Positions 52,676-62,209 of a stretch of 64,000 nucleotides of DNA are shown piece by piece (position 1 is the stretch's first letter; each line of letters begins with the position of its first letter). The translations under genes and the position numbers were made by a program. The notes below the pieces were generated by a model, which was not told the DNA's origin, ran no database searches, and saw nothing but the letters and a program-made list of their open reading frames with translations. The DNA comes from Bradyrhizobium guangzhouense (GTDB lineage Bacteria; Pseudomonadota; Alphaproteobacteria; Rhizobiales; Xanthobacteraceae), in contig NZ_CP030053.1 of assembly GCF_004114955.1 (NCBI RefSeq), positions 4,526,001 to 4,590,000 on the forward strand, in the 5' to 3' direction.

Positions 52676-53811
52676 TGATCGTTCTATCAGGCGCGCGGAT
52701 TTTCGATGGCGAACGCTTCCTCGATGACCACGTGGTCGTCGTCGAAGGCGCACGCATTGCCGCGATCGTTCCCCACGCCAAGAAACCTGATGGCGCCCTG
52801 CGGGATCTCGGCGGCGGCCTGCTTGCGCCCGGCTATGTCGACGTTCAAGTCAATGGCGGCGGCGGCGTCCTGTTCAACGAGGACCCGACGCCCGAAGGCA
52901 TCGCCCGCATTGCGGCCGCACACCGCAACCACGGGACCGTCGGCCTGTTGCCGACGCTGGTGACCGATGCGCCGCAAGTGATGGCCGCCGCGATCGCCGC
53001 GACGCGCGAGGCGCGGCGTCTGACCCCAGCGGCACTCGGCATTCACCTGGAAGGGCCGTTCCTGGATCCGCGCCGCAAGGGTGCGCATGAACTCGGCTAC
53101 ATCCGCAATCTCGAATCCGACGATATCGCGACCATCGCAAACGCCGATTGCGGCGCGATAATGATGACGCTTGCGCCCAACAGGGTCGAACCCGAGAGCA
53201 TCGCCGAACTCGCGCGGCAGGGCGTGCTCGTCTCGCTGGGGCATTCCGACGCGAGCTACCAGGAGGCGCGCCGGGCCGTGGAAGCAGGTGCGCGCGCGTT
53301 CACCCATTTGTTCAATGCGATGAGCCCGCCGACGGGGCGCGAGCCGGGTATGGTCGGTGCCGCGCTCGATCTCGACGATGCGTTCGTCGGCCTCATCGCC
53401 GACGGCCATCACGTCCACGAGGCGAATTTACGCGTCGCGGTTGCCGCCAAGCGGCACGATCGCTTCATGCTGATTACCGACGCGATGCCGCCGGCGGCCG
53501 GCGGCCCCGATCATTTCGATCTTCAGGGCCGCCGCGTGACGTCCATTGACGGCTGCCTGCGGCTCGACGACGGGACGCTCGCCGGCTCGGTTCTGACCAT
53601 GGATGAGGCGGTGCGCTATGCCGTCAATATCCTCAGGCTTCCGCTCGCCGACGCCCTCGCCATGGCATCACGTATTCCGGCGACGTTTCTCCGGCGCGAT
53701 GCCGACCTCGGCCGGATCGCACCGGGCTATCTCGCGAGCCTCGTGCATCTCGACGACGAGCTGCGCGTGCTGGAAACCTGGATCGAAGGCCACTCCTCAA
53801 CACCTGATTGA
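52675..53811 (+). CDS. nagA: NagA, N-acetylglucosamine-6-phosphate deacetylase
   Basis: This amidohydrolase has 378 residues. Diagnostic motifs in order are PGYVDVQVNGGGGVLFN, GIHLEGPFLDP, LGHSDASYQEA, THLFNAMSPPTGREPG, IADGHHV and ITDAMPPA. It removes acetate from GlcNAc-6-P, placing it between MurQ/kinase and the SIS deaminase. The ATG at 52675 overlaps the upstream stop; the open frame extends far upstream out of phase with the SIS gene, with no homology. Confidence 0.95.
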   Translation: MIVLSGARIFDGERFLDDHVVVVEGARIAAIVPHAKKPDGALRDLGGGLLAPGYVDVQVNGGGGVLFNEDPTPEGIARIAAAHRNHGTVGLLPTLVTDAPQVMAAAIAATREARRLTPAALGIHLEGPFLDPRRKGAHELGYIRNLESDDIATIANADCGAIMMTLAPNRVEPESIAELARQGVLVSLGHSDASYQEARRAVEAGARAFTHLFNAMSPPTGREPGMVGAALDLDDAFVGLIADGHHVHEANLRVAVAAKRHDRFMLITDAMPPAAGGPDHFDLQGRRVTSIDGCLRLDDGTLAGSVLTMDEAVRYAVNILRLPLADALAMASRIPATFLRRDADLGRIAPGYLASLVHLDDELRVLETWIEGHSSTPD

Positions 53812-53827
53812 AGGACGCGATCGAGCC

Positions 53828-54925
53828 ATGTCCGCCCTCTCCATGTCGCCTCAACGGACTGTCCGCGTTCTCGTGGTTGGCCTCGGCACCATGGGCATCA
53901 GCCATGCTCGCGCCTACAGATCGATCGAGGGTTTCGAGCTTGTCGGTCTTTGCACCTCTCGGGCGGCCGATCGCGACGATCTCGAGGCCGAGTTTCCCAC
54001 GCTTCCGCGCTTCGACAGCTTTGATGAGGCGCTCACGCGTTTGCGTCCCGATGCCGTCGCGATCTGCACCTACACCGAGCACCACGCCGCCATGGCGCTG
54101 CAGGCTTTCGGTGCCGGCGCGCATGTGTTCTGCGAAAAGCCGCTGGCCGACACGCTGGATGCCGCGCGGCAAGTCGTTGACGCTGCACGCGCGACCGGAA
54201 AGGCGCTGCTGATCGGCTATATCCTGCGCGTCCATCCCGCGTGGTCGCGGTTCGTCGAGATCGGGCGAACGCTCGGAAAGCCGCTCGTGATGCGCATGAA
54301 TCTCAACCAGCAGTCTGCAGGCTCCTTCTGGGAGGTGCACAAGAGGCTCATGCGGTCGACCTCGCCGATCGTCGATTGCGGCGTCCATTACGTCGACATC
54401 ATGTGCCAGGTGACGCGGGCGCGCCCCGTCGCGGTCCACGCGGTCGGGGCGCGACTGACGAGCGAGATCGCGCCGGCCATGTACAATTACGGCCATCTCC
54501 ACATCGTGTTCGACGACGGCTCGGTCGGCTGGTACGAGGTCGGCTGGGGTCCGATGATGAGCGAGACCGCTCATTTCGTGAAAGACATGATCGGCCCGAA
54601 CGGCAGCGTCTCGATCGTCGCGAAAGAAAGTAGCGGCGCGGGCGCCGGTTCGGCGGACCATGACTCGCATACACGGACCAACGCGCTTCGAATCCATCAC
54701 GCGGCGCGCGACAGCGAAGACCGCTTTGCCAGGCCGGACGAAATGATCTCGACCGCGGATGAACCCGGACATCAGGAACTTTGCGAACGCGAGCAGCTGA
54801 TGTTTCTGAGGGCGATCCGCGGCGAGGTCGATCTGTCCGAGCATCACGAGGACGCGATCAACTCACTCCGCATCGTCTTCGCCGCCGACGAGAGCGTTCG
54901 AACCGGTGAAGTCGTACGCCTGTAG
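53828..54925 (+). CDS. Gfo/Idh/MocA-family oxidoreductase
   Basis: This NAD(P)-dependent sugar/inositol dehydrogenase-like protein has 365 residues. The Rossmann motif is VLVVGLGTMGISHARAY near residue 15. FCEKPLADTLDAARQVVDAA supplies the conserved Glu-Lys-Pro, and IVDCGVHYVDIM carries the conserved His-x-x-Asp-type catalytic region. It is the last gene of the amino-sugar operon, 16 bases after nagA. Its substrate is not evident; an anhydro-sugar or other amino-sugar derivative is possible. It is convergent with the cyclase-family gene. Confidence 0.87.
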   Translation: MSALSMSPQRTVRVLVVGLGTMGISHARAYRSIEGFELVGLCTSRAADRDDLEAEFPTLPRFDSFDEALTRLRPDAVAICTYTEHHAAMALQAFGAGAHVFCEKPLADTLDAARQVVDAARATGKALLIGYILRVHPAWSRFVEIGRTLGKPLVMRMNLNQQSAGSFWEVHKRLMRSTSPIVDCGVHYVDIMCQVTRARPVAVHAVGARLTSEIAPAMYNYGHLHIVFDDGSVGWYEVGWGPMMSETAHFVKDMIGPNGSVSIVAKESSGAGAGSADHDSHTRTNALRIHHAARDSEDRFARPDEMISTADEPGHQELCEREQLMFLRAIRGEVDLSEHHEDAINSLRIVFAADESVRTGEVVRL

Positions 54926-54942
54926 ATCCACACTTGCGACGT

Positions 54943-55719
54943 CTAGCCGTCTACGATGGCGACCGCCCGCGTCCAGCCTGCGGATGCCCGCTCGATCTTC
55001 ACCGGAAAGCACGACACCATGAAGCCGGTCGAGGGCAGAAGCTCGAGATTGTGCAGCTTTTCGATGTGGCAATAGCCGATGTGGCGTCCGGCCTTGTGAC
55101 CCTCCCAGATCAAGCTGGCGTCCCGGGTCTCGGCATATTTCTTCGCGGTGTAGACGAAGGGCGCGTCCCAGCTCCAGCCATCGATCCCGGTCAGCCGCAC
55201 GCCGCGTTCGAGCAGATACATGGTGGCCTCATAACCCATGCCGCAGCCCGAGGTGACATAGTCCTGCCGACCATACTTTGCGCCGGCGCTGGTGTTGACG
55301 ACGACGATCTCGAGCGGCGACAGCTTATGCCCGATCCGCTTCAGCTCGGCCTCGACATCCCCGGCGGTCGCCACATAACCGTCGGGCAAATGGCGAAAGT
55401 CGAGCTTCACGCCCGGCTGGAAACACCATTCCAGCGGCACCTCATCGATCGTCCACGCGCGCTCGCCCCGGTTCATCGTGGGATGAAAATGCCAGGGCGC
55501 ATCGAGATGGGTACCGTTATGGGTGGACAGATTGACCATTTCCACCGCCCAGCCCTGGCCGTCGGGCAGATCCTCCGCCTTCAGGCCATCGAAGAACTGG
55601 AGCATGCGCGGCAAGCCCTGTTGATGGTCGATGTATTGAATGGTCGGATGGTTGCCCGGTGGATCGGCCGGCACGTCGTTTTGCAGCGGGACGGAGATGT
55701 CGATCAGTTTGCGCGCCAT
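54943..55719 (-). CDS. Cyclase-family (kynurenine formamidase-like) metal hydrolase
   Basis: This cyclase-family protein has 258 residues. The metal-binding motif STHNGTHLDAPWHFHP is intact, and LSPLEIVVVNTSAG and GIDGWSWDAPF are typical of bacterial KynB-like proteins. The family includes N-formylkynurenine formamidase, isatin hydrolase and ring-opening lactonase/cyclohydrolase-like enzymes. It follows ridA, acyl-CoA dehydrogenase and the bifunctional monooxygenase on the same strand, so a C-N or C-C hydrolysis in that aromatic pathway is likely. Confidence 0.85.
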   Translation of the reverse strand: MARKLIDISVPLQNDVPADPPGNHPTIQYIDHQQGLPRMLQFFDGLKAEDLPDGQGWAVEMVNLSTHNGTHLDAPWHFHPTMNRGERAWTIDEVPLEWCFQPGVKLDFRHLPDGYVATAGDVEAELKRIGHKLSPLEIVVVNTSAGAKYGRQDYVTSGCGMGYEATMYLLERGVRLTGIDGWSWDAPFVYTAKKYAETRDASLIWEGHKAGRHIGYCHIEKLHNLELLPSTGFMVSCFPVKIERASAGWTRAVAIVDG

Positions 55720-55767
55720 GGTTGCCTCCGTCTTCTTCTTACCGCGGGCCTGCGCAGCCGCCCCGCA

Positions 55768-56211
55768 TCAGCGCGGGACGACGGCCGTCGCTTCGATCTC
55801 GACGCGCGCCGATGGCTCGACGAGACGCACGACCTGCACCAGAGCCATGCTGGGATAATGGGTGCCGACGACCTCGCGATAGGCTTTGCCGAGCGCTTTC
55901 AGGTTAGACACATATTCATCCATGTCGACGACGTACCAGGTCAGGCGCACAAGATGATCCGGCTGCGCGCCGCCTTCGGCGAGGATCGCCACGATGTTTT
56001 CGAGCGTCTGCCGGACCTGGGCGACAAATCCGTCGGCAAACCGCCCCGTGACGTCCCAACCGACGACACCACCCGTCACGACAAGGCGTCCCTCGGCCGC
56101 GATGCCGTTGGCATATCCCTTCGGCTGCGGCCAGCCGCTGGGCTGAAGCACTTGCAGGCCGCTGGCCGCGCCGGCTTCCGGCTTTCCCATCGTATTCATG
56201 CGAAATACCAT
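55768..56211 (-). CDS. RidA/YjgF-family enamine-imine deaminase
   Basis: This RidA-like protein has 147 residues. Family landmarks are SGWPQPKGYANGIAAEGRLVVTGG, QVRQTLENIVAILAEGGAQPDHLVRLTWYVVDMDEY and the C-terminal LVEPSARVEIEATAVV with the conserved Arg and Glu. RidA proteins hydrolyse enamine/imine intermediates and release ammonia; some act as aminoacrylate or 2-aminomuconate deaminases. The ATG at 56211 is five bases after the acyl-CoA dehydrogenase stop; an internal ATG at 56199 is possible. Catabolic context suggests a pathway-specific deaminase. Confidence 0.85.
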   Translation of the reverse strand: MVFRMNTMGKPEAGAASGLQVLQPSGWPQPKGYANGIAAEGRLVVTGGVVGWDVTGRFADGFVAQVRQTLENIVAILAEGGAQPDHLVRLTWYVVDMDEYVSNLKALGKAYREVVGTHYPSMALVQVVRLVEPSARVEIEATAVVPR

Positions 56212-56216
56212 TCCCC

Positions 56217-57395
56217 TCAGCGCGGCTTCAACAGCTCGCGCGCGACAATCAGTTTCTGGACCTCGGTCGCGCCCTCGTAGATGCGCAGCGCACGGATTTC
56301 ACGGTAGAGGCTTTCGACGACCTCGCCCTTGCGCACGCCGCGGCCGCCGAACATCTGGACGGCGCGGTCGATGACGCGCTGCGCGGTTTCGGTGGCGGTC
56401 AGCTTCGCCATGGCCGCTTCACGCGTTGTCGGAAGTTTCTGGACATCGCGGCGCCAGGCGGCGCGGTAAGTCAGGAGGGCCGCGGCGTCGGTGTCGGTCG
56501 CCATGTCGCCGAGCGCGGCCTGGGTCAGCTGGAGATCTCCCAAGGTCGCGCCGAACATGTGCCGGCTGCGCGCGTGCCACAGCGCTTCGTCGAGCGCCCG
56601 GCGGGCAAAGCCGAGTGCCGCGGCCGCGACCGAGGCGCGGAAGATATCCAGCGTCTGCATCGCAAGCTTGAACCCGCCGCCCGGCGCGCCGAGGCGACGG
56701 CTCGCCGGGATCCGGCAATTGGTGAAGCGCAACGTCGCCAGCGGATGCGGCGCGATGACGTCGATGCGCTCGGCGATGCCGAAGCCGGGATCGTCGGGAA
56801 AGACGACAAAGGCCGAGATGCCGCGCGCGCCCGGCGCCTCGCCCGTTCGGGCAAACAGAGTATAGACATCGGCAATGCCGCCGTTGGAGATCCAGGTCTT
56901 CTCGCCGTCGATGATGTAGTCGCTGCCGTCGGCGCGCGCGACGCACGACATCGCCGCCACGTCCGATCCCGCCTGCTTCTCGGACAGCGCGAAGGCCGCA
57001 AGCCATTCGCCGGAGCGTACCTTCGGCAGCACGGCCTTGCGCAGCTCCGCCGAGCCGCCAAGCGCAATCGCGCCGGAGCCGAGCCCCTGCATGGCAAAGG
57101 CGAAATCGGCAAGGCCGTCGGCATAGGCGAGCGATTCGCGCGACAGGCAGATCGAGCGGGAATCGATCGTCGCAGCATCGCCGTCGGGCGTCGCGACCGC
57201 GCAGTCGAGCAGCCCCGCCTGCCCCATCGCGCGCACGAGCGCGCGGCAAGCGCCGTCGACATCGTTGTGATCAATCGTGTCGAGTGCGCCCGACTGCACG
57301 AAGCGGTCAAGCTTTTCGCCGATCGTGTGGTGGCGCTGTTCGAAGAACGGCCAGTCCAGCCAGTCGCGTTTAGCGACCTTTGCGACGGAGCTCAT
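56217..57395 (-). CDS. Acyl-CoA dehydrogenase
   Basis: This acyl-CoA dehydrogenase-fold flavoprotein has 392 residues. FAD/substrate segments are [33 protein letters not shown] and [43 protein letters not shown]; the Glu of YEGATE is the usual catalytic base. It lies 16 bases after the bifunctional monooxygenase gene and five bases before ridA. It probably oxidises a CoA-bound cyclic or ring-opened intermediate. Confidence 0.93.
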   Translation of the reverse strand: MSSVAKVAKRDWLDWPFFEQRHHTIGEKLDRFVQSGALDTIDHNDVDGACRALVRAMGQAGLLDCAVATPDGDAATIDSRSICLSRESLAYADGLADFAFAMQGLGSGAIALGGSAELRKAVLPKVRSGEWLAAFALSEKQAGSDVAAMSCVARADGSDYIIDGEKTWISNGGIADVYTLFARTGEAPGARGISAFVVFPDDPGFGIAERIDVIAPHPLATLRFTNCRIPASRRLGAPGGGFKLAMQTLDIFRASVAAAALGFARRALDEALWHARSRHMFGATLGDLQLTQAALGDMATDTDAAALLTYRAAWRRDVQKLPTTREAAMAKLTATETAQRVIDRAVQMFGGRGVRKGEVVESLYREIRALRIYEGATEVQKLIVARELLKPR

Positions 57396-57411
57396 CTGTC
57401 ATCTCCTCCGT

Positions 57412-59730
57412 TCACTGCGCGGCCGCCGCGGCGGCGCGCGCCAGATTGGTTTCGTACTGCCCCTTCGCAGACAGATATTGCTTCGGCCAGCTGATCGCGG
57501 TGATGCCGATGCGCGCGGCCTCATGCAGCGTCCAGGCCGGGTCGGCCAGATGCGGCCGCGCAATGGCGCAGAGATCGGCGCGGCCGGCCGCGAGGATCGA
57601 ATTGGCGTGATCGGCCTCGGAGATTGCACCGACGGCAATCGTCTCGATGCCGACCTCGTTGCGGATCAGGTCGGCGAACGGCGTCTGGAACAGGCGTCCA
57701 TAGATCGGCCGTTCCTCCTTCCAGACCTGCCCCGACGAGCAATCGATCACGTCCGCCCCTGCCTCCTTGAACATCGCGGCGAAGATCGCCGCATCGGCCG
57801 GGATGTTGCCGCCCTCGGTCCAGTCATGACAGGACAGGCGCACCGACATCGGCCGATCGGACGGCCACGCCGCGCGCATCGCCTTGAACACTTCCAGCGG
57901 ATAGCGCGCGCGGTTCTCGTGACTGCCGCCGTAGTCGTCCGTGCGCCGGTTGGTCAGCGGCGAGAGGAAGCTCGACAGCAGATAGCCGTGGGCGCAATGC
58001 AGCTCGAGCCACTCGACACCGGCGGCCGCCGCGCGGCGCGTTGCCGCGACGAAATCGTCGCGCACGCGGTCCATGTCGCTGCGGTCCATTTCTCGCGGCA
58101 ACTGGCTGTGAGGCAGATACGGCAAGGCCGACGCGGAGATCAGCGCCCAATCGCCTGATACAAGCGGCTGATCGATTCCTTCCCAGGGCACTCTCGTCGC
58201 GCCCTTGCGCCCGGCATGCCCGAGCTGAATCCCGACCTTTGCATGGCCGACACCGTGGATCAGGTCGACGAGCCGGCGCCATTGTGCCGCCTGCTCGTCG
58301 TTCCAGAGCCCAAGGCAGCCCGGCGTGATCCGCGCATCCGGCGAGACGCAGGTCATCTCGGCAAAGATCAGCCCGGCGCCGCCCATGGCGCGCGCGCCGA
58401 GATGGGCGATGTGGAAGTCGTTGATGAGCCCGTCCTGCGACGAATACATCGCCATCGGCGAGACCATGATGCGGTTCGCCAGCGACAGGCCGCGCACGCG
58501 ATGCGGCGTCAGCATCGGCGGCGGCACCCGCTCGCCGTCCTTCACCGCGATGCCCGAGCGCGCGGCGAACCAGCGCTCGAAGCCCTCCAGCCAGGTGCGA
58601 TCGCGCAGGCGCAGGTTTTCGTGGCTGATGCGCTGCGAGCGCGTCAGCATCGAATAGAAGAATTGCGGCGGCTCAAGCGTGTCGGCATAGCGCCGGCCGA
58701 CCACCTCGAACCATTCCATGGCGTTGCGTGCGGCGTTCTGGATGCGCGCGACGTCGACCCGGCGCACCTCCTCATAGGCCTCCAACACGGTCGGGATGCC
58801 GTCGCGGCCGTGACCATGGCGATCGAACTGATTGGCAAGCTCGATGGCGTCGTCGAGAGCCAGCTTGGTGCCCGAGCCGATGGCAAAATGCGCGGTGTGC
58901 GCAGCATCGCCCATCAGCACGACATGCGATTTGCCGTTGAACACGCTCCATTTGCCGCAGATCAGACGGCTGAAATTGAGCCAGGCCGAGCCGCGCAGAT
59001 GGCGCGCGTTGGTCAGAAGCTTCGCGCCGTCGAGCGTCTCCGCGAAGATCTTCTCGCAGAACTCGATCGAGCCTTGCTGATCGAGCTCGCCGAGGCCGTG
59101 CGCGTTGTAGGCTTCTTCCGTGGTCTCGACGATGAAGGTCGAGGTCTCCGCGTCGAACTTGTAGATGTGCGCCTGGAACCAGCCATGCTCGGTCCGCTGG
59201 AAATCGAACGTGAAAGCGTCGAATGCCTTCTTGGTGCCGAGCCAGATGTAGCGGTTCGGCCGGATCACCATGTCCGGCTGGAACTGGTCGGCATAGCGGG
59301 CACGAATCCTGGAATTGACGCCGTCGCAGGCGACGATCAAATCGGCATCCGGAAATTCGAGATCGGACTCGACGTCGCGCTCGAACACGAGCTCGACCCC
59401 CAGTGCCTCGCAGCGCCGCTGGAGAATGTTGAGCAGATGCTTGCGCCCGATACCGATGAAGCCATGGCCACTGGTGCGCTGGCGTGTTCCCTTGAACACC
59501 AGCTCGATGTCGTCCCAGTGATTGAAGGCATCCTCGATCTCGACGGCGCTCTCGGGGTCGGCAACGCGCATCGCCGACATCATGGCGTCGGAGAACACCA
59601 CCCCCCAGCCGAAGGTATCGTAGGGCTTGTTGCGCTCGACGACCGTGACGACATGCTCAGGATGCCGCCGCTTCATCAGCAGGCCCAGATAGAGGCCGGC
59701 CGGGCCGCCGCCGATACAGACTATGCGCAT
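57412..59730 (-). CDS. Bifunctional flavin monooxygenase / old yellow enzyme acting on an aromatic CoA ester
   Basis: This 772-residue fusion has an N-terminal PHBH-type FAD monooxygenase (residues 1 to about 390; [13 protein letters not shown] at 4-16, [26 protein letters not shown]). The C-terminal old yellow enzyme/FMN reductase domain starts at about 405 ([50 protein letters not shown]). The architecture is that of 2-aminobenzoyl-CoA monooxygenase/reductase, which hydroxylates and then hydrogenates the ring of anthraniloyl-CoA; homologues are also labelled salicylyl-CoA 5-hydroxylase/oxidoreductase. RidA downstream favours a nitrogen-bearing substrate. First gene of the minus-strand operon; MarR diverges from it. 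Confidence 0.9.
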   Translation of the reverse strand: MRIVCIGGGPAGLYLGLLMKRRHPEHVVTVVERNKPYDTFGWGVVFSDAMMSAMRVADPESAVEIEDAFNHWDDIELVFKGTRQRTSGHGFIGIGRKHLLNILQRRCEALGVELVFERDVESDLEFPDADLIVACDGVNSRIRARYADQFQPDMVIRPNRYIWLGTKKAFDAFTFDFQRTEHGWFQAHIYKFDAETSTFIVETTEEAYNAHGLGELDQQGSIEFCEKIFAETLDGAKLLTNARHLRGSAWLNFSRLICGKWSVFNGKSHVVLMGDAAHTAHFAIGSGTKLALDDAIELANQFDRHGHGRDGIPTVLEAYEEVRRVDVARIQNAARNAMEWFEVVGRRYADTLEPPQFFYSMLTRSQRISHENLRLRDRTWLEGFERWFAARSGIAVKDGERVPPPMLTPHRVRGLSLANRIMVSPMAMYSSQDGLINDFHIAHLGARAMGGAGLIFAEMTCVSPDARITPGCLGLWNDEQAAQWRRLVDLIHGVGHAKVGIQLGHAGRKGATRVPWEGIDQPLVSGDWALISASALPYLPHSQLPREMDRSDMDRVRDDFVAATRRAAAAGVEWLELHCAHGYLLSSFLSPLTNRRTDDYGGSHENRARYPLEVFKAMRAAWPSDRPMSVRLSCHDWTEGGNIPADAAIFAAMFKEAGADVIDCSSGQVWKEERPIYGRLFQTPFADLIRNEVGIETIAVGAISEADHANSILAAGRADLCAIARPHLADPAWTLHEAARIGITAISWPKQYLSAKGQYETNLARAAAAAAQ

Positions 59731-59774
59731 GATCCCTCGCTTTCGCGCGCCGCGCGTGATGCCGAGCTCTCACT

Positions 59775-59801
59775 CAAATTATTTTAAGCATAAAGTATTT
59801 G
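59775..59801. promoter_or_regulatory. Candidate MarR operator
   Basis: A 27-base AT-rich imperfect palindrome (CAAAT at 59775-59779, ATTTG at 59797-59801, with TTTTAAGC and ATAAAG arms inside) lies 45 bases upstream of the bifunctional monooxygenase start, in the space shared with the divergent marR. MarR regulators of aromatic-CoA pathways bind palindromes of this kind and release on binding the CoA ester. Pattern and position only. Confidence 0.45.
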
Positions 59802-60020
59802 GTCGGCGCATGCATTGTCAAGACGGTTCTGCGATGACCCTGGCGCGCGGGCCCGAAGCTGCGGCATCGATCTTGAACCCGGTGTAAATTGGAGACACGG
59901 CAGCGCCGATTCCGAGGCCTTCAGGCTCCGCCTTGAATTTACTTTTGGCACGAACTATCTTGCCCGTATTCATGAGAGCTGCACCGGCTTTCAAAAGGCC
60001 ACGAAGACCGGGAGATTCGA

Positions 60021-60527
60021 TTGGCACTCGCAAAGGAGCCCACGCCTGTTTCGGCCAAGAACGGGGCGGATCAGGAAGCCGAGTACAGGGCTCAAACGCG
60101 AGTCTGGCTCCGGCTGCTCGCCTGCACGACCCTGATCGAGGGCGAGCTGCGGCGTCGGTTTCGCGAAGAGTTCGATTTCACCATGCCGCGCTTCGATGTT
60201 CTCGCCCAGCTCGACCGCGAGCCCAGCGGGCTGGTGCTGGGCGAGCTGCCCAAGCGCCTGATGGTCTCGGCCGGGAACCTGACGCCGATCGTCGACCGCC
60301 TGGTCGCTGATGGATACATCACCCGCACGCCGTCGAATCTCGACCGCCGTGTGCAGATTGTCTGCATGACGGTCGAAGGCCGCAAGACCTTCCGGCGAAT
60401 GGCCAAGAGCCATGGCGCATGGCTTGCGGAGCTGCTGGCGGATTTCCCGGCGGACCGGTTCGACGGGTTGATCGGCGAGCTCGACGAACTCAAGGGCGCC
60501 GTCAGGGACGCCCTGCAGAAACCCTGA
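60021..60527 (+). CDS. MarR-family regulator of the aromatic-CoA cluster
   Basis: This MarR-type winged-helix protein has 168 residues. The DNA-binding region includes FDVLAQLDREPSGLVLGELPKRLMVSAGNLTPIVDRLVADGYITRTPSNLDRRV, with the beta-wing Asp-Arg-Arg. The TTG at 60021 has GGGAG six bases upstream and precedes the natural N-terminus. It is divergent from the monooxygenase operon and convergent with the CoA ligase gene. Likely a repressor relieved by an aryl-CoA. Confidence 0.88.
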   Translation: MALAKEPTPVSAKNGADQEAEYRAQTRVWLRLLACTTLIEGELRRRFREEFDFTMPRFDVLAQLDREPSGLVLGELPKRLMVSAGNLTPIVDRLVADGYITRTPSNLDRRVQIVCMTVEGRKTFRRMAKSHGAWLAELLADFPADRFDGLIGELDELKGAVRDALQKP

Positions 60528-60539
60528 GACGACCAACGC

Positions 60540-62195
60540 TCAGCGTCGCAACTTCACGCCGGCCGCCTCGCGATCCCACGTGTCCTTAGTCACGCCCTCC
60601 TCACGCAGCACGCCCTTCTTGATCTTGCCGTTTTCCGTCAGCGGCAGCTGGCTCAGAATGCGCACATAGCGCGGAATGGCAAAATAGGCGATCTGGCCTT
60701 CGCAGTGCCTGACAATGTCGACGGGCTGCAGCGATTGGCCGCCTTCCGGCAGAATCGCCGCCGCAACCTCGTCCTCGCCCAATTCCGACGGCAGCGGGTA
60801 GATCGCGCAAGCGGCGACCGCGGGATGGGACTGGATGGTCTGCTCGACCTCCCATGAAGATACGTTCTCGCCACGCCTGCGGATCGAATCCTTCATGCGA
60901 TCGATGAAGCGATAATGCCCGTCAGCATCCCGAACCACCCGATCACCCGAGTGGAACCACAGATTGCGCCAGGCCTCGACTGTCTTCTCCGGCATGCCGA
61001 AATAGCCGGTGGCGAAGGCAAACGGTTCTCTTGCTCGAAGCACGAGCTCGCCGGCCTCGCCATCGGGAAGCGCCGAATCATTCTCGTCGACGATCCGCGC
61101 TTCGATGCCGTCGGCCAGATAGCCCATCGTCCCCGGACGATCCGACGGGATCGTGCCTGCGAACACGAAATTGGTCTCGGTCGATCCATAGCCGTCGACC
61201 AGCGGCACGCCGAACCGCTCGCGAAACGGAGCGTGGATCTGCGGCGGCACGCCGCCGCCGAGTGCGACACGAAGTCGATGCGTCTTGTCGTTCTCACTAA
61301 TCGGCTGCGCGAGAAGCATCGACGCCATCGCGCCGAGCAGATAGCCGACCGTTGCATTGTGCCGCTCTGCGGCGGCCCAGAAGCCCGAAGCGGAGAATTT
61401 CGGCTCCAGCACGTAGGTGCAGCCGTTCAGCAGCGCCTGATAGAACGCATTCAGCGCGTTGGTGTGGAACAGGGGCAGTGTCGTGAACAGCACGTCGCCG
61501 TCGCGGATGCCGAGCGCCCGCGCCGAATAGATACCCCACCAGAACAGCTGCGCCTGCGGGCAGCACACCCCCTTCGCAGGCCCCGTGGTCCCTGACGTGT
61601 AGAGGATCGCGACGGTGTCGCCGGGACGCACGGCGCCCGCCGGAGCGGAAATTCCGAGCGCCGGCAACGGCACCGCGGCCAGCCTGGCATCGATTGGCCC
61701 TGTTTCAGCTCCGATGATCCAGCTCCGAGGCGGCAGCTCGACACCGGCCTCCACACTCTCGATCGCGCCGGCGAACTGCGCCTCGACGACAAGAAGCGCC
61801 GGACGCGAATTGCGAAAAATGTGGGAGAGCTGGAAGCCGCGCAGCGCGGTGTTGATCGGGACCGCGACGGCGCCGAGCCAGGCGCAGCCGAGATAGACCA
61901 GCAAGAACTCCGGACGGTTCGAGCACATCAGCGCGACGCGGTCGCTCGGCTTGATGCCGGCATCGACGAGCGCCTGCGCCGACCCAGCCGCGATCGCCGC
62001 GGTCTGCGCAAAGGTCCAGCGCGTCTCGCCCGCGACCAGCAGGGCGCGATCGCCATAACGCTCGGCCTGCCGCGTGAGGATGGCAGAAAGAATCCGGTCG
62101 GACGGCGGAAACAGCTCGACCGCTCGCGCCCAGGCGGCCGTGGGACCGCCGTCCCCGACCACACCGTCGCCCTGCATCTGCAGGTTGCTCTCCAT
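60540..62195 (-). CDS. Acyl-/aryl-CoA ligase (AMP-forming)
   Basis: This adenylate-forming ligase has 551 residues. The P-loop-like motif is AILYTSGTTGPAKG, A5 is GYGSTETNFV, A7 is WFHSGDRVVRDADGHYRFIDRMKDSIRRRGENVSSWEVE and the A10 lysine is in LPLTENGKIKKGVL. Closest in style to CaiC-like/aryl-CoA ligases. It would activate the aromatic acid (anthranilate or salicylate type) for the bifunctional monooxygenase encoded on the other side of marR. It lies 14 bases after the binding-protein gene. Confidence 0.88.
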   Translation of the reverse strand: MESNLQMQGDGVVGDGGPTAAWARAVELFPPSDRILSAILTRQAERYGDRALLVAGETRWTFAQTAAIAAGSAQALVDAGIKPSDRVALMCSNRPEFLLVYLGCAWLGAVAVPINTALRGFQLSHIFRNSRPALLVVEAQFAGAIESVEAGVELPPRSWIIGAETGPIDARLAAVPLPALGISAPAGAVRPGDTVAILYTSGTTGPAKGVCCPQAQLFWWGIYSARALGIRDGDVLFTTLPLFHTNALNAFYQALLNGCTYVLEPKFSASGFWAAAERHNATVGYLLGAMASMLLAQPISENDKTHRLRVALGGGVPPQIHAPFRERFGVPLVDGYGSTETNFVFAGTIPSDRPGTMGYLADGIEARIVDENDSALPDGEAGELVLRAREPFAFATGYFGMPEKTVEAWRNLWFHSGDRVVRDADGHYRFIDRMKDSIRRRGENVSSWEVEQTIQSHPAVAACAIYPLPSELGEDEVAAAILPEGGQSLQPVDIVRHCEGQIAYFAIPRYVRILSQLPLTENGKIKKGVLREEGVTKDTWDREAAGVKLRR

Positions 62196-62209
62196 CGCGT
62201 CTGCCCCGC

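Noticed and set aside
59818..60033. Short minus-strand open frame between the bifunctional monooxygenase and marR
   Set aside because: It overlaps the marR start and the promoter region, lacks a ribosome-binding site and shows no family resemblance.
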